DNA of 64,000 nt, taken from assembly GCA_004026145.2 (NCBI GenBank), contig CP034993.1, forward strand, positions 5,946,465 to 6,010,464, given 5' to 3'. Origin of the DNA: Takifugu bimaculatus. Taxonomy: Eukaryota; Chordata; Actinopteri; Tetraodontiformes; Tetraodontidae. A model generated the notes under the pieces. The model did not search any database and was not told the DNA's origin. It worked only from the letters and a program-made list of their open reading frames with translations. This document shows positions 53,883 through 64,000 of the stretch, piece after piece. The position numbers and the translations under genes were made by a program. The first letter of the stretch is position 1; every line of letters begins with the position of its first letter.

Positions 53883-55147
53883 GGCCATCAGCAGGAGGGT
53901 CCTCCTACATGAGCCTAGTCCTGCTCAAGGTTTCTTCCTGTTAAAGGGGAGTTTTTCCTTGCCACTGTTGCTTGTCTGGGGTTAGGCCCTGGGATTCTGG
54001 AAAGCGACTTGAAACAATTTTGAGTGTAAAAGACGCTATATAAATAAAGATTGACTGATTGATTGAAGCCGCAATACAGATTTACACAGTGCTTCCTGGT
54101 GGATTATGCAGTGTAAGAAAATTACTTCTTTCCCAGGGTTGTTGTTTTTTTCCCAGTCAGATTTGGCGATCGATCTGTGGTAATGGTGGCGAGCATACTC
54201 CAAGGTAGCTTGTGCCTTTCCATGGCTGCCGATACGCTGTCATACAAATCCTCTCCACTCATTTTCCCCTTAAAGGAATCCATGGCTAAAACTCTTCCTT
54301 TATCTCAAATTTGTCATTCATCCCTCCGATAAAAATTAAAAGCTGAGCGGTGTCAAATGCCAAAGAATATAATGTAAATTACTCCGCTTGTTTGTTTAGC
54401 TTGCTAGCTAAATCTTCGTTACTTAGATTAACATGGTAAGTCACTGTCCTGCGTGATAAGATTATTTTTTCAAATTTGTTCTTGCTCTCCGGACACAAAA
54501 TAGCTGCTGAGTGAGGGGAGAGGAGAGGAGAGGAGAGGAGAGGAGAGGCAGCCATGACCCAGCAGGGTGACAGAGGCCTGTCAGGTGATCGTGTCCGTGG
54601 ACCCCAGCAGCCTCGGGCTGTTAGGTTAACATCTTAGCAGAACTAAGATGTTAACCTAATAATTAAACGACACTCTAAATATGATAATCAGTCTGACTAG
54701 AATATTAACTGGAACTATAGAGTTACTATCAGCTTTCTCAAAGAGGAAGGTTTCAAGTCTAATCTTAAAGTAGACATGGAGTAAGCCTCCCACAACTGGA
54801 CAGGGAGCTTGTTTCACAGCAAAGGGGCGTGGTAGCTAAAAGCTCAGCCCCCCATTTTACCTTTAGAGACTCTGGGGACCACAAGTAAACCAGCATTCTG
54901 AAAGTGGTGCGGTCTATTGGGATTATAAAGCATCGATGAACCTCACTGACTGTACCTCACTGACTGTACAGAATAAGTGACAATACTGTACTGCTGAGTC
55001 TAAAGAAGAATTTTATAAACTATTCTAGATTTAATGGGCAGCCAATGAAGCGACGCGAGTACAGGAGTCATATGATCTCTTTTGTCAATACGTGTCAGAA
55101 CTCTGCAGTATTTTGGATCAGCTGGAGGCACTTCCACGGAATAGCAT
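53883..55147. mobile_element. L2 end, hAT remnant and L2 fragment, unit 3
   Basis: Same nest as 40736-42000, with the four-A form at about 54118. Confidence 0.85.
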
Positions 55148-55370
55148 AATACAGAGCTTTAATCACAGGGATGTTTCTTTTGATTCACGTCGTCATCCTC
55201 TCTATGTTGTTTTAGGAAGGTAAACTACGGGCCACTGCTGTTGAAGCACTCCTGTCACTTTTTTTACCATTTGACATCATGAGTCTCAAGAAGCCAAGAT
55301 GTGTATCTCCCAGCTTTTTGGGCACCAGCATGGGTGAAGTGGCGATGTCTGACAGGTAGGAAGTAATGAC

Positions 55371-55797
55371 ACGATCTGGTCACAATTTATTTGCCTGTCT
55401 GTGTGAGGTGTGTGTGTGTGTGCGTGTGTGCTCGTCGCGTCTAATTGTTTACCCCTGGAAATTTAATTGTTCCTTTTCTTTGTGGACTGGTGCTGCGGGC
55501 CACGGCGGGGACCCAACCCCTGATGGAGGGTGTTTTCATCACACCCCTCATGTGTGGTTTTGTTTGTAGTAGCACGGGTGTTTTTAGTTAGTTTATCTCT
55601 CCTAATTGAGTTTTACCTGCCGGTGGGGCCCCAGCCCTGTCCACCCCTTTTGTTAATTTAACTTTTGTACAGCCGAGTTAACTTTTTGTTGAGTATTGGA
55701 TTTAATAATAAAATTGTAGCACATAACCCTCAATCCCGTCTCTGCCTCTGTAGTCGAAATTTATCTGCGTGTGCCTAACCGAGTGATTGTTCACTGG
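55371..55797 (+). repeat. Gypsy 5' LTR fragment, unit 4
   Basis: Same truncated LTR and deletion joint as units 2 and 3. Confidence 0.85.
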
Positions 55798-55853
55798 AAT
55801 CATAACGATATATGTCTTAGTTCAATAGTTATTCATGAAAAGAAATTCACGCT

Positions 55854-57394
55854 TTGAAACAATTTTACTTTGTCTGGCGCGAGCGCCTCAGCGGCGGCTA
55901 CGAGGCACGTTCACGAACTCTCCTTCGGCGTGAGGTTTCAGCTTCGTGGCTATTAATTCACTCACCACAAAACTTGATAACTGAGGTGGGGTTGACCACA
56001 GCCACATTGGCCTCCCAGTCAGCCGTCCCATCTGTACTTGATAGGATAGGGTCATGGGACTCTTCAGCCTTAACTGAGCTGGAAGAAGCCAGTGTTCCGT
56101 CTTTGCTGGACCAGTACAGCTCAGTGTTCGCAGCCAATGATGGTGACTTGGGGTGTACAAACCTAATTTCACACGAGATACCCCTGCTTGATGATGTCCC
56201 TGTGCGGCAACGGTATCGTCGCATTCCCCCTTCAGAGTACGAGGCAGTGAGGTTGCACATTAACCAGCTTCTTGAGTCACAAGTCATCTGTGAGCACTCC
56301 AGTCCCTATGCCTCACCTATCGTGTTGGTGAGGAAGAAGGATGGTGGCTTGAGGCTCTGTGTGGATTATCGGCTCCTGAACAGTAAGACCAGAAAGGATG
56401 CCGTTCCACTGCCTCGTATCGAGGAGAGCCTGGACGCTTTATCGGGGGCCCACTGGTTTTCAACTCTTGACCTTGCCAGTGGGTATAACCAAGTGCCTGT
56501 GGCTGAGCAGGACCGTCCCAAGGCCGCTTTTTGCACCCCCTTTGGTCTTTTTTCGAATTCAATCGGATGCCTTTTGGCCTTTGCAATGCGCCAAGCACTT
56601 TCCAGTGGCTGATGCAACGCATGTTTGGCGATCAGCAAGGTCAGTCCCTCCTGCTTTATCTTGATGACATAATCATCTTTTCATCTTCCGTTGAGCAACA
56701 CCTACAGCGGCTGGAAATGGTGCTCGGGCGACTGCAGGGGCAGGGCCTTAAGGTCAAAGTGGAGAAATGTGCAATCTTCCAGGAGCAGGTCTTGTACTTG
56801 GGACACATCATCTCCAGCCAGGGTGTCTCGACCGAACCCAAGAAAATAGAGACTGTGGCTGGCTGGCAGCGTCCTCGTCACATCAGTGAGTTGTGGTCCT
56901 TTTTAGGGTTCGCCAGTTATTACAGGCGTTTTGTCGATGGCTTCGCCAAGATGGCTAAACCCTTGCACCAGTTGGTAGCCGACCTGGCTGGCACCAAAAC
57001 AAAACGGGGATCTGGCCAGGCACTGGGGTCCGCATGGACGCCCGAGTGCGAGGAGAGCTTCAATGCTCTAAAGTCAAGGTTAGTTTCCACCCCAGTATTG
57101 GCTTACGCGGACTTTTCGCGTCCTTTCATTCTTGAAACTGATGCTAGTCATAGTGGGGTTGGTGCAGTGCTCTCCCAGGAGACAGATGGATGTGTGAGAC
57201 TGGTGGCTTATGCGAGCAACATGTCCAACTATAGCTCTATGAAGCTAGAATTTCTTGCGCTCAAGTGGGCCGTGACGGAGAAATTTAGAGAGTATCTGTT
57301 GGGGCATAAGTGCATTGTGTACACAGATAATAACCCCTTGAGCCACCTTCAGTCTGCTAAGCTGGGGGCGGCCGAGCATAGGTGGGCTGCTTAG
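55854..57394 (+). pseudogene. pol: Gypsy pol: RT and RNase H, unit 4, extra frameshift
   Basis: As in the other units except for two extra T at about 56548-56553 (TTTTTT instead of TTTT). This breaks the frame between the FGLF motif and the FNRMPFGLCNAP motif, upstream of YLDD. The shared TAG at 57392 is also present. Confidence 0.9.
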
Positions 57395-57512
57395 CTTGCT
57401 GCTTTTGATCTGGAGATCAAGTACCGGTCTGGGCGAAACAACCGAAATGCGGACACACTGTCGGGACAGTACGCACCAACGCCGGCTTGTCATTCCATCT
57501 TTGCCTGGCACT

Positions 57513-59309
57513 TCTGTCCCGTGTAGCCTTCAGCCGGACATCCAGCCTGGTCCTATGGTTGGTGCCTTGCAGTCCTTGATTTCTATCCTTCCATCCCACT
57601 CTCCATTTGACCTTCGCTTGATGCAGGAAGCGGACCCTTTATTAAAGGAGGTGTTGGTGTTTTGGCGACATGGGTCTCTCCCTACCTCTGCTGAGAGGAG
57701 GCAGCTCCCTCAGCCCGCAATTGTACTGTTGCGCCAGTGGGACCGCCTGGTCGAAAAAAATAGGGTGCTTTTCCGGCGGGTGTTCCGCTCTGATGGTGGG
57801 GAAGAACAACTCCAACTTCTTTTGCCCGCGGTGCTCAAGGGGGACACCCTGCATCAGCTCCACCAGGAGCATGGACATCAAGGCACGGAAAGGACCACCG
57901 AGCTGGTTTGGCAACGCTGCTACTGGCTGGGAATGTCGTCAGACATCAAGAAGTGGGTGCAGCAGTGCGAACGCTGTCAAGTTGCGAAGGACTCGGGGCA
58001 GGTTAATCGGAGTTACATGGGCCACCTGCTCGCATCCCGGCCAAACGAGATTTTGGCAGTGGATTTTACTTTGCTTGAACCTTCTCGTAATGGCTTTGAG
58101 AACGTCTTAGTCATGACTAATGTGTTCAGTAAATTTACAGTGGCTGTTCCCACCCGGGACCAGCGAGCGGTGACAGTAGCTCAGGTTCTGGTCACAGAAT
58201 GGTTCTATATGTATGGGGTTCCAAGTCGCCTACACTCAGACCAGGGCAGAAGCCTTGAGAGTGGTTTGATTTTCCAGCTTTGTGCTTTGTATGGGGTTGC
58301 CAAGTCCCGCACTACTCCCTATAATCCGGCCGGAAATGGTCAGTGTGAGAGGTTCAACAGGACACTTCACAACCTCCTGTGAACATTGCCGGTTTCCTGA
58401 AAGCGGGACTGGGCTTCTTGTCTTCCTCAAGTGCTTTTTGGCTACAACACTACACCTCATCAGAGCACTGGTGAGTCCCTGTTTTACCTGATGTTTGGGC
58501 AGGAGCCCCTTCTTCCCATTGACTTTCTCCTGGGTCGTGTGCCGGACCCGATTCCCGGTGAGGTGCAGGACTGGGTGGTAGAACACCGAGCCAGGCTTTG
58601 TGTGGCATTCGAGGGTGCTCGCGAGAAACTAGTGATGGCAGCGAGCGAGCGCAAGGAGAGACACGATCTGTTTGTCCGAGATGCACCTCTGCCAGTGGGA
58701 CAGTTGGTGTACCTGAGGGACCATGGTGTTAGAGGCCGCCATAAGATCCAAGATCTCTGGAGCTCTGTTGTCCACCAGGTTGTGCTGGCCCCTACGGGCG
58801 ACGTTGTGGTCTATACTGTGGCGCCCATGGGTGACCTGGGTGGGACTCGGAATGTCCATAGAGACATGCTAAAGGCGGTTGTCCAGCCCGAAGTTGTGGC
58901 CCTCTCCTCACCAACTTCTCCATCTTTGTCTCCACTGGTGGCCTCTGTGGACGACTCTTCCAACAGCGACCTCTGGCTTCTGGTTTCCGAGGCTCCGGTG
59001 CCATCCATTGCTGTGCCGCCACCATTTGGGACCCCTCAGGCATCCTCTGCCCCGGCTGCAACAGCACCCCAGGGTGCGTGCAGTCTGACTGCACCCGTAA
59101 GTAGCAGCAATCCATCACCAACAGTGCCCCCAGCTGACCAGCCTTGCAGTAGTCAACAATCCCTGCGCCGGACTGCTCGTTCAACTGGTGGCAGTCACTC
59201 AAACAGGCATCACCTTCCACTGTCAGTTAATTCGCAGGAGGAAGTTTCTAATCGGCCGCCAGACTCTGTATCCAATTCCCTAACGGCAGTGTTTAGACCT
59301 TGGTGCTAA
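57513..59309 (+). pseudogene. pol: Gypsy pol: integrase, unit 4
   Basis: Same two TGA stops (58380 and 18 bases on) as units 1-3. Confidence 0.9.
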
Positions 59310-59357
59310 CTTGGCCCTGTCTCTCGTCGGGTTGACGATCCAAAAGGTGGGGGTGGA

Positions 59358-60250
59358 TGTGGCAGGGCGTGGCCTGCCCTCCGCACAGGTGCCATATGGA
59401 GGTAATGCCTTAATTGGTGGGCGGGGAGAAAAGGTTTATATAAGGCACTGCCTCCAGCTGGCTTTAGTTGTTTTCCCCCTTCGACAAAGGTACGGCGTGG
59501 TTGCAGCTTATCTGGGCTGTTCGACCAACTGAACCTGTTTCACAGAATGAGCATGCTGTCTGGCAGCGTCAAGAAGGTCGGTACTTCCTCCCACCATCCT
59601 TCCGTCTAGAGCACTTTGCCATAAGGGCGCGTGTGCTAGTTTGCACTGGGCAGTTGGCTGCCGGCTGGTGTCAGTGGGTCGCGTTGCCCCAGCGGGAACC
59701 CCTCACGGAGTGGTGGCGCCACCAAATACAGTCGGCACAGATTACCTCGCTTCCTGGACCCACTGCTGTTTTGGCTCAGTTCTTTTGTTCGGGACTCTCT
59801 CCTGTTTGCTCTCGCTCTCTCTCCTTGCTCCCCTTCGCTCGGAGAAACGGCGCTGAGACGTAGTGGTGCCGCCGAGGCGACCACGGAGCTATTGCCTTCA
59901 TTTTAGACTTTTAACAGTGTTTGTAAATTGTATTATAAACTTTATATTTACTCTTTTTAGGTTTTGTTTCTTTTCTTGTTTGATGTTGTGTTCTCTTAGA
60001 CGATCTGGTCACAATTTATTTGCCTGTCTGTGTGAGGTGTGTGTGTGCGTGTGTGCTCATCGCGTCTAATTGTTTGCCACTAGAAATTTAATTGTTCCTT
60101 TTCTTTGTGAACCGGTGCTGCGGGCCACGGCGGGGACCCAACCCCTGATGGAGGGCGTTTTCATCACACCCCTCGTGTGTGGTTTTGTTTGTAGTAGCAC
60201 GGGTGTTTTTAGTTTGTTTATCTCTCCTAATTGAGTTTTACCTGCCGGTG
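59358..60250 (+). repeat. Gypsy 3' LTR, 5' part, unit 4
   Basis: Copy of 39635-40527 with the same breakpoint. Confidence 0.9.
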
Positions 60251-60458
60251 GGACCGTGCATCAAAGTCCAGTGTCAATTTTGTCGTGGCAATTCTCAGAA
60301 CAGATCTGAAGTGTTCATCACTCAACTGGGATCTGCGGGGATCTGCTGTTCATCACACTAGTTTCTTCAAGAAACTTTAACTGATGATGCTGAAGTACCC
60401 TCATTTGAATAAAGTTTACAAGTTTTACAACTGGCTTCATTACGTGGTCAAGCCAGCC

Positions 60459-61723
60459 GGCCATCAGCAGGAGGGTCCTCCTACATGAGCCTAGTCCTGC
60501 TCAAGGTTTCTTCCTGTTAAAGGGGAGTTTTTCCTTGCCACTGTTGCTTGTCTGGGGTTAGGCCCTGGGATTCTGGAAAGCGACTTGAAACAATTTTGAG
60601 TGTAAAAGACGCTATATAAATAAAGATTGACTGATTGATTGAAGCCGCAATACAGATTTACACAGTGCTTCCTGGTGGATTATGCAGTGTAAGAAAATTA
60701 CTTCTTTCCCAGGGTTGTTGTTTTTTTCCCAGTCAGATTTGGCGATCGATCTGTGGTAATGGTGGCGAGCATACTCCAAGGTAGCTTGTGCCTTTCCATG
60801 GCTGCCGATACGCTGTCATACAAATCCTCTCCACTCATTTTCCCCTTAAAGGAATCCATGGCTAAAACTCTTCCTTTATCTCAAATTTGTCATTCATCCC
60901 TCCGATAAAAATTAAAAGCTGAGCGGTGTCAAATGCCAAAGAATATAATGTAAATTACTCCGCTTGTTTGTTTAGCTTGCTAGCTAAATCTTCGTTACTT
61001 AGATTAACATGGTAAGTCACTGTCCTGCGTGATAAGATTATTTTTTCAAATTTGTTCTTGCTCTCCGGACACAAAATAGCTGCTGAGTGAGGGGAGAGGA
61101 GAGGAGAGGAGAGGAGAGGAGAGGCAGCCATGACCCAGCAGGGTGACAGAGGCCTGTCAGGTGATCGTGTCCGTGGACCCCAGCAGCCTCGGGCTGTTAG
61201 GTTAACATCTTAGCAGAACTAAGATGTTAACCTAATAATTAAACGACACTCTAAATATGATAATCAGTCTGACTAGAATATTAACTGGAACTATAGAGTT
61301 ACTATCAGCTTTCTCAAAGAGGAAGGTTTCAAGTCTAATCTTAAAGTAGACATGGAGTAAGCCTCCCACAACTGGACAGGGAGCTTGTTTCACAGCAAAG
61401 GGGCGTGGTAGCTAAAAGCTCAGCCCCCCATTTTACCTTTAGAGACTCTGGGGACCACAAGTAAACCAGCATTCTGAAAGTGGTGCGGTCTATTGGGATT
61501 ATAAAGCATCGATGAACCTCACTGACTGTACCTCACTGACTGTACAGAATAAGTGACAATACTGTACTGCTGAGTCTAAAGAAGAATTTTATAAACTATT
61601 CTAGATTTAATGGGCAGCCAATGAAGCGACGCGAGTACAGGAGTCATATGATCTCTTTTGTCAATACGTGTCAGAACTCTGCAGTATTTTGGATCAGCTG
61701 GAGGCACTTCCACGGAATAGCAT
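60459..61723. mobile_element. L2 end, hAT remnant and L2 fragment, unit 4
   Basis: Same nest as 40736-42000. After it the unit runs to 61834 and the array ends. Confidence 0.85.
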
Positions 61724-61789
61724 AATACAGAGCTTTAATCACAGGGATGTTTCTTTTGATTCACGTCGTCATCCTCTCTATGTTGTTTT

Positions 61790-62139
61790 AGGAAGGTAAA
61801 CTACGGGCCACTGCTGTTGAAGCACTCCTGTCACTCAACCTATATGTTTCTAGACGCAAAGGTATCAAATCGACCAATAAATGCGTGTGGAGGTCCGCTG
61901 TGGCATCTTCAAAACTTTTTAAGGCGAACATTTGCTGACCTAATATGATCATTTGTAATTGATCTTGTGGGTTTTTTAAGGATCATATAATTTTTGTTCA
62001 CACTGGGGGTGCGGCTGTATTTACCCTGCTAGGTTTTGCGTCAGCATCATGATGCTCATATTTTTATGATGTCTGTCCTGTATGAAGATTTTGTCCACTT
62101 CAGGATTGTTGGAAGCTTGAAAAATAACATCATCCAGGA
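61790..62139 (-). pseudogene. packaging-ATPase-like (A32/FtsK-HerA type) C-terminal remnant
   Basis: Minus-strand frames give LDDVIFQASNNPEVDKIF and DRHHKNMSIMMLTQNL. After a stop and frameshift they give LKNPQDQLQMIILGQQM and KSFEDATADLHTHLLVDL. This order (Asp-Asp Walker B, HHRN-type motif, TQN sensor, KNPRD, then LLVDL) is recalled from A32-like packaging ATPases of Polinton/adintovirus-type elements. The Walker A half is missing, replaced at 62140 by the pogo-like insertion. Frame breaks show it is dead. Family naming rests on motif recall. Confidence 0.5.
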
Positions 62140-62141
62140 TA

Positions 62142-62570
62142 CCGTATTTTCACGACTATAAGGCGCACCTAAAACACTGAGATTTTCTCAAAAATCAACG
62201 GTGCGCCTTATAATATGGTGCGCCTTGTGTGTGAACTGTGAGTTCCAAAATCTGCTGTGTGCCTTTGGTGGGTGCACTACGGTAAACGCTCCACCAATCG
62301 ATTAGCGGCACACCTACACGTAAAAATGGCGCCGGTCAAGCGAGACGCGTATGAATGAGGCTTACTTTAAACTGCAGGCCATCGAATATGCGGCTGAAAA
62401 TGGCAATCGAGCAATCTTAGTGTTTTCGCTTTATGAGGAGGCCGCATCTCTCCATACGGGCAAGGACAACTGTTGCGCAGCGGCTGCCCGCGGATTACCA
62501 GGAGATGGTGGCCATCTTCCGCACCTTAGTGATGGGACGATGATACCTCAAGGAGTGTATTGACACACTA
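62142..62570 (+). mobile_element. pogo-like DNA transposon, left part
   Basis: After TA it starts CCGTATTTTCACGACTATAA with GGCGCAC subterminal blocks. Then comes the start of a CENP-B/pogo-type transposase (frame EAYFKLQAIEYAAENGNRAI, a helix-turn-helix opening) with a stop just upstream. The frame then jumps to unrelated residues, so the middle is deleted. The right end was not located. Confidence 0.7.
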
Positions 62571-62744
62571 CACAAACTGTGTCGGCACTGTATTGATACT
62601 GTGTTGGTCACCCAATAGTGACCCCTGCAGTAGTTATAAAATGATTGCAGGTAAAGGAATTCCTTGTTTGCTAAACTGAGTTGGTATGTAAAATATAGCA
62701 AATTTGAGTTACAATTCAGAGTTACAATTTTTTACTTATGTACA
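62571..62744. other. no feature recognised
   Basis: AT-rich sequence between the two transposon remnants. Confidence 0.4.
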
Positions 62745-62789
62745 CACATTTTTTGTTAACTATTAAATCATATGAAATAAGACAAAAAA

Positions 62790-63320
62790 GTGATTAGTTT
62801 ATGAATTTTTATTGAGAAACAAAAGTTTTTGGAGTGTCTTTGCTCCCCAGCCTTAGAAAATACTCTTTCACACGGTACAGATGACGATGGTGAGCAGAGA
62901 GTTTTAAGTGCAAGTTGAACAGAGTAAAAACTAAGGTGGCGCATTGCATTCAATCGTTAAAAAAATAGACACCCTATCTCATGATTTCGAGATCAGGATC
63001 TCGTTATTATGAGGTAAAATGAATAAAGCAACTGTAAGGCTTTTTAACTGACTATCATATGTATCACAGGTCATTCACTTGATAAAGTGAGTGCAATGCG
63101 CCACCGTTAAAAATTGTATATAACAGTAAACAATGCTCAAAGGAGAAAAAGATTTCCCTTGTTTGGAGTCACAAGATCAAAATTATTCCACACTGGGGAA
63201 AACTTCTTAGAACGATCCATAATTGCGCAACTGCAAAACTCCATCCAACAAACCCACGACATGTCGATAGTTTGTTTCCTTATAAACACACTTTGGCGCG
63301 GCACATCCAAACGATACAAT
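62790..63320 (-). pseudogene. hAT transposase remnant, N- and C-terminal pieces
   Basis: 62953-62790 on the minus strand reads ALKTLCSPSSSVPCERVFSK, the C-terminal dimerisation region of hAT transposases (pattern P-x-S-S-V-x-x-E-R-V-F-S). Upstream, 63240-63140 reads KKFSPVWNNFDLVTPNKG, like the start of a BED zinc finger. The whole catalytic core between them is missing. Confidence 0.65.
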
Positions 63321-63520
63321 TCCTGTATCGGTCACGTGAGTCTTTCTTAAAGCAATACACGCACCGATACAGGGTTTCACTCTTGAGCTCTCGGCACAGT
63401 GCTGACGCACCATTGTCGCTCGTCCCATCACTACCGCACCTACTGCCGCGACAAGATAACCGCGCCCAGCCACATTACCAACATGGATGAGATCCCTCTG
63501 ACTTTTAACATCCCTTTGAC

Positions 63521-63720
63521 CCACAAAAGGGAGAAAAAGGGACCAGTACGGTGGCGATACACACAACGGGGCACGAGAAGTAGAGGTAAGATCGGGCCTA
63601 AAAAATCCAGCCCGACCCAGGCCCGCGGGTATTAAAGCCCAACCCGGCCCGAGCCCGATCAATTAACTTGATTTGCAGGCCCGAGCCCGAAACAAACCCA
63701 AAATTTTATTTGTGAGGACT
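63521..63720. mobile_element. hAT-like terminal region, GCCCG-rich
   Basis: AGAGGTAAGATCGGGCC followed by repeated GCCCGA and GGCCCG blocks, a pattern seen at ends of some fish hAT elements. It may belong to the remnant to its left. Edges are uncertain. Confidence 0.35.
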
Positions 63721-64000
63721 CAGGAGGAGGAGGAATTGTAGATCACAAGGAAGGGCATCTGAGATACACGGGGTAAAGCCTCCAGAGCGCAGCAGGTTCA
63801 CTATAGTCTTCGTTACTAAAGGCGGAAACAAACAGACTTTAAAAATCCTCCGCTGGAGACTGCGCACACGGATGGATCCATTCATACATGTTTCTGGACC
63901 AGCTGCTGTTTGAGAAGTCAGACCTGCTGAGGTAGGTGGTCCAGAGCAGTCACCTCGATGTAAAGTGCGTGTTATTCCTGTGAAATAAGGGAAATAAATA
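63721..64000. other. no feature recognised
   Basis: Unique-looking sequence to the window end, with no supported gene. Confidence 0.4.

Larger units (their letters stand above)
34363..61834. repeat. tandem array of four Gypsy-bearing units
   Basis: Units: 34363-42111, 42112-48684, 48685-55258 and 55259-61834. Each unit ends GAAGCACTCCTGTCAC and restarts TTTTTTTACCATTTGAC. The flanks are CTTCTTTCAC on the left and TGTCAC|TCAACC on the right, so the joint shares TCAC. The units are almost identical, share all coding lesions, and contain the same truncated LTRs and nested L2/hAT pieces. Confidence 0.95.

Noticed and set aside
36133..57394. Four independent Gypsy insertions
   Set aside because: They share stops, frameshifts, truncated LTR breakpoints and non-Gypsy flanks, which independent insertions could not.

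Overview
The window looks like a piece of a teleost (ray-finned fish) nuclear genome that is almost entirely mobile DNA. This is inferred from its contents: L2/Maui-like and Rex1-like LINEs, a Tc1 element, hAT and pogo-like elements, a Penelope-like fragment, a fish-type endogenous retrovirus (ERV), a Gypsy element and a U2-targeting LINE of the Keno type. There is one 100-N assembly gap (7873-7972). No bacterial, plasmid or phage organisation is visible.

1-3.0 kb: the only clear host gene piece is the last exon of a carnitine/choline acyltransferase-like gene on the minus strand (1895-2214), with a matching poly(A) signal. An unrecognised candidate first exon lies on the plus strand (411-719). 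3-16.2 kb: two L2/Maui-type LINEs on the minus strand (4697-7984 and 13411-16228), an inverted partial copy of the same family, a Tc1 element broken by two LTR-like insertions (one a solo LTR with a perfect 5-bp target duplication), a 462-bp MITE with 24-bp perfect inverted ends, and a Penelope-like tail. 15.6-22.8 kb: a solo LTR inside the second LINE, then a 6.6-kb ERV with two nearly identical LTRs, an intact gag frame and an env transmembrane remnant, but no pol. The two flanks of the ERV belong to different sequences.

22.8-33.05 kb: a small-nuclear-RNA repeat cluster with a unit of about 1.15 kb carrying a U5 gene followed by a U2 gene. One U2 copy is split by a near-full-length Keno-like LINE (22975-28560) with a zinc-knuckle ORF1 and an intact 1154-residue endonuclease/reverse transcriptase. 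The second unit is broken by a 5'-truncated Rex1-like LINE. The third is a U5-U2 deletion chimera. 33.1-34.25 kb: a hAT element with a perfect 8-bp duplication.

34,363-61,834: a 27.5-kb tandem array of four units (7.75, 6.57, 6.57 and 6.58 kb). Each unit carries the same dead Gypsy element plus flanking L2 and hAT pieces. Units share the same stop codons and frameshifts and differ by only a handful of visible changes, so the array arose by DNA duplication after the element died, or is an assembly artefact. Units 2-4 lack 1175 bp that unit 1 has, removed between two CACTGG repeats. 61.8-64 kb: the decayed end of a viral-type packaging-ATPase-like gene, a pogo-like transposon fragment and a hAT transposase remnant.

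The genes here do not form a pathway. The coherent biology is a U5/U2 snRNA repeat locus colonised by a site-specific LINE, and a recent segmental amplification of a Gypsy-bearing block.
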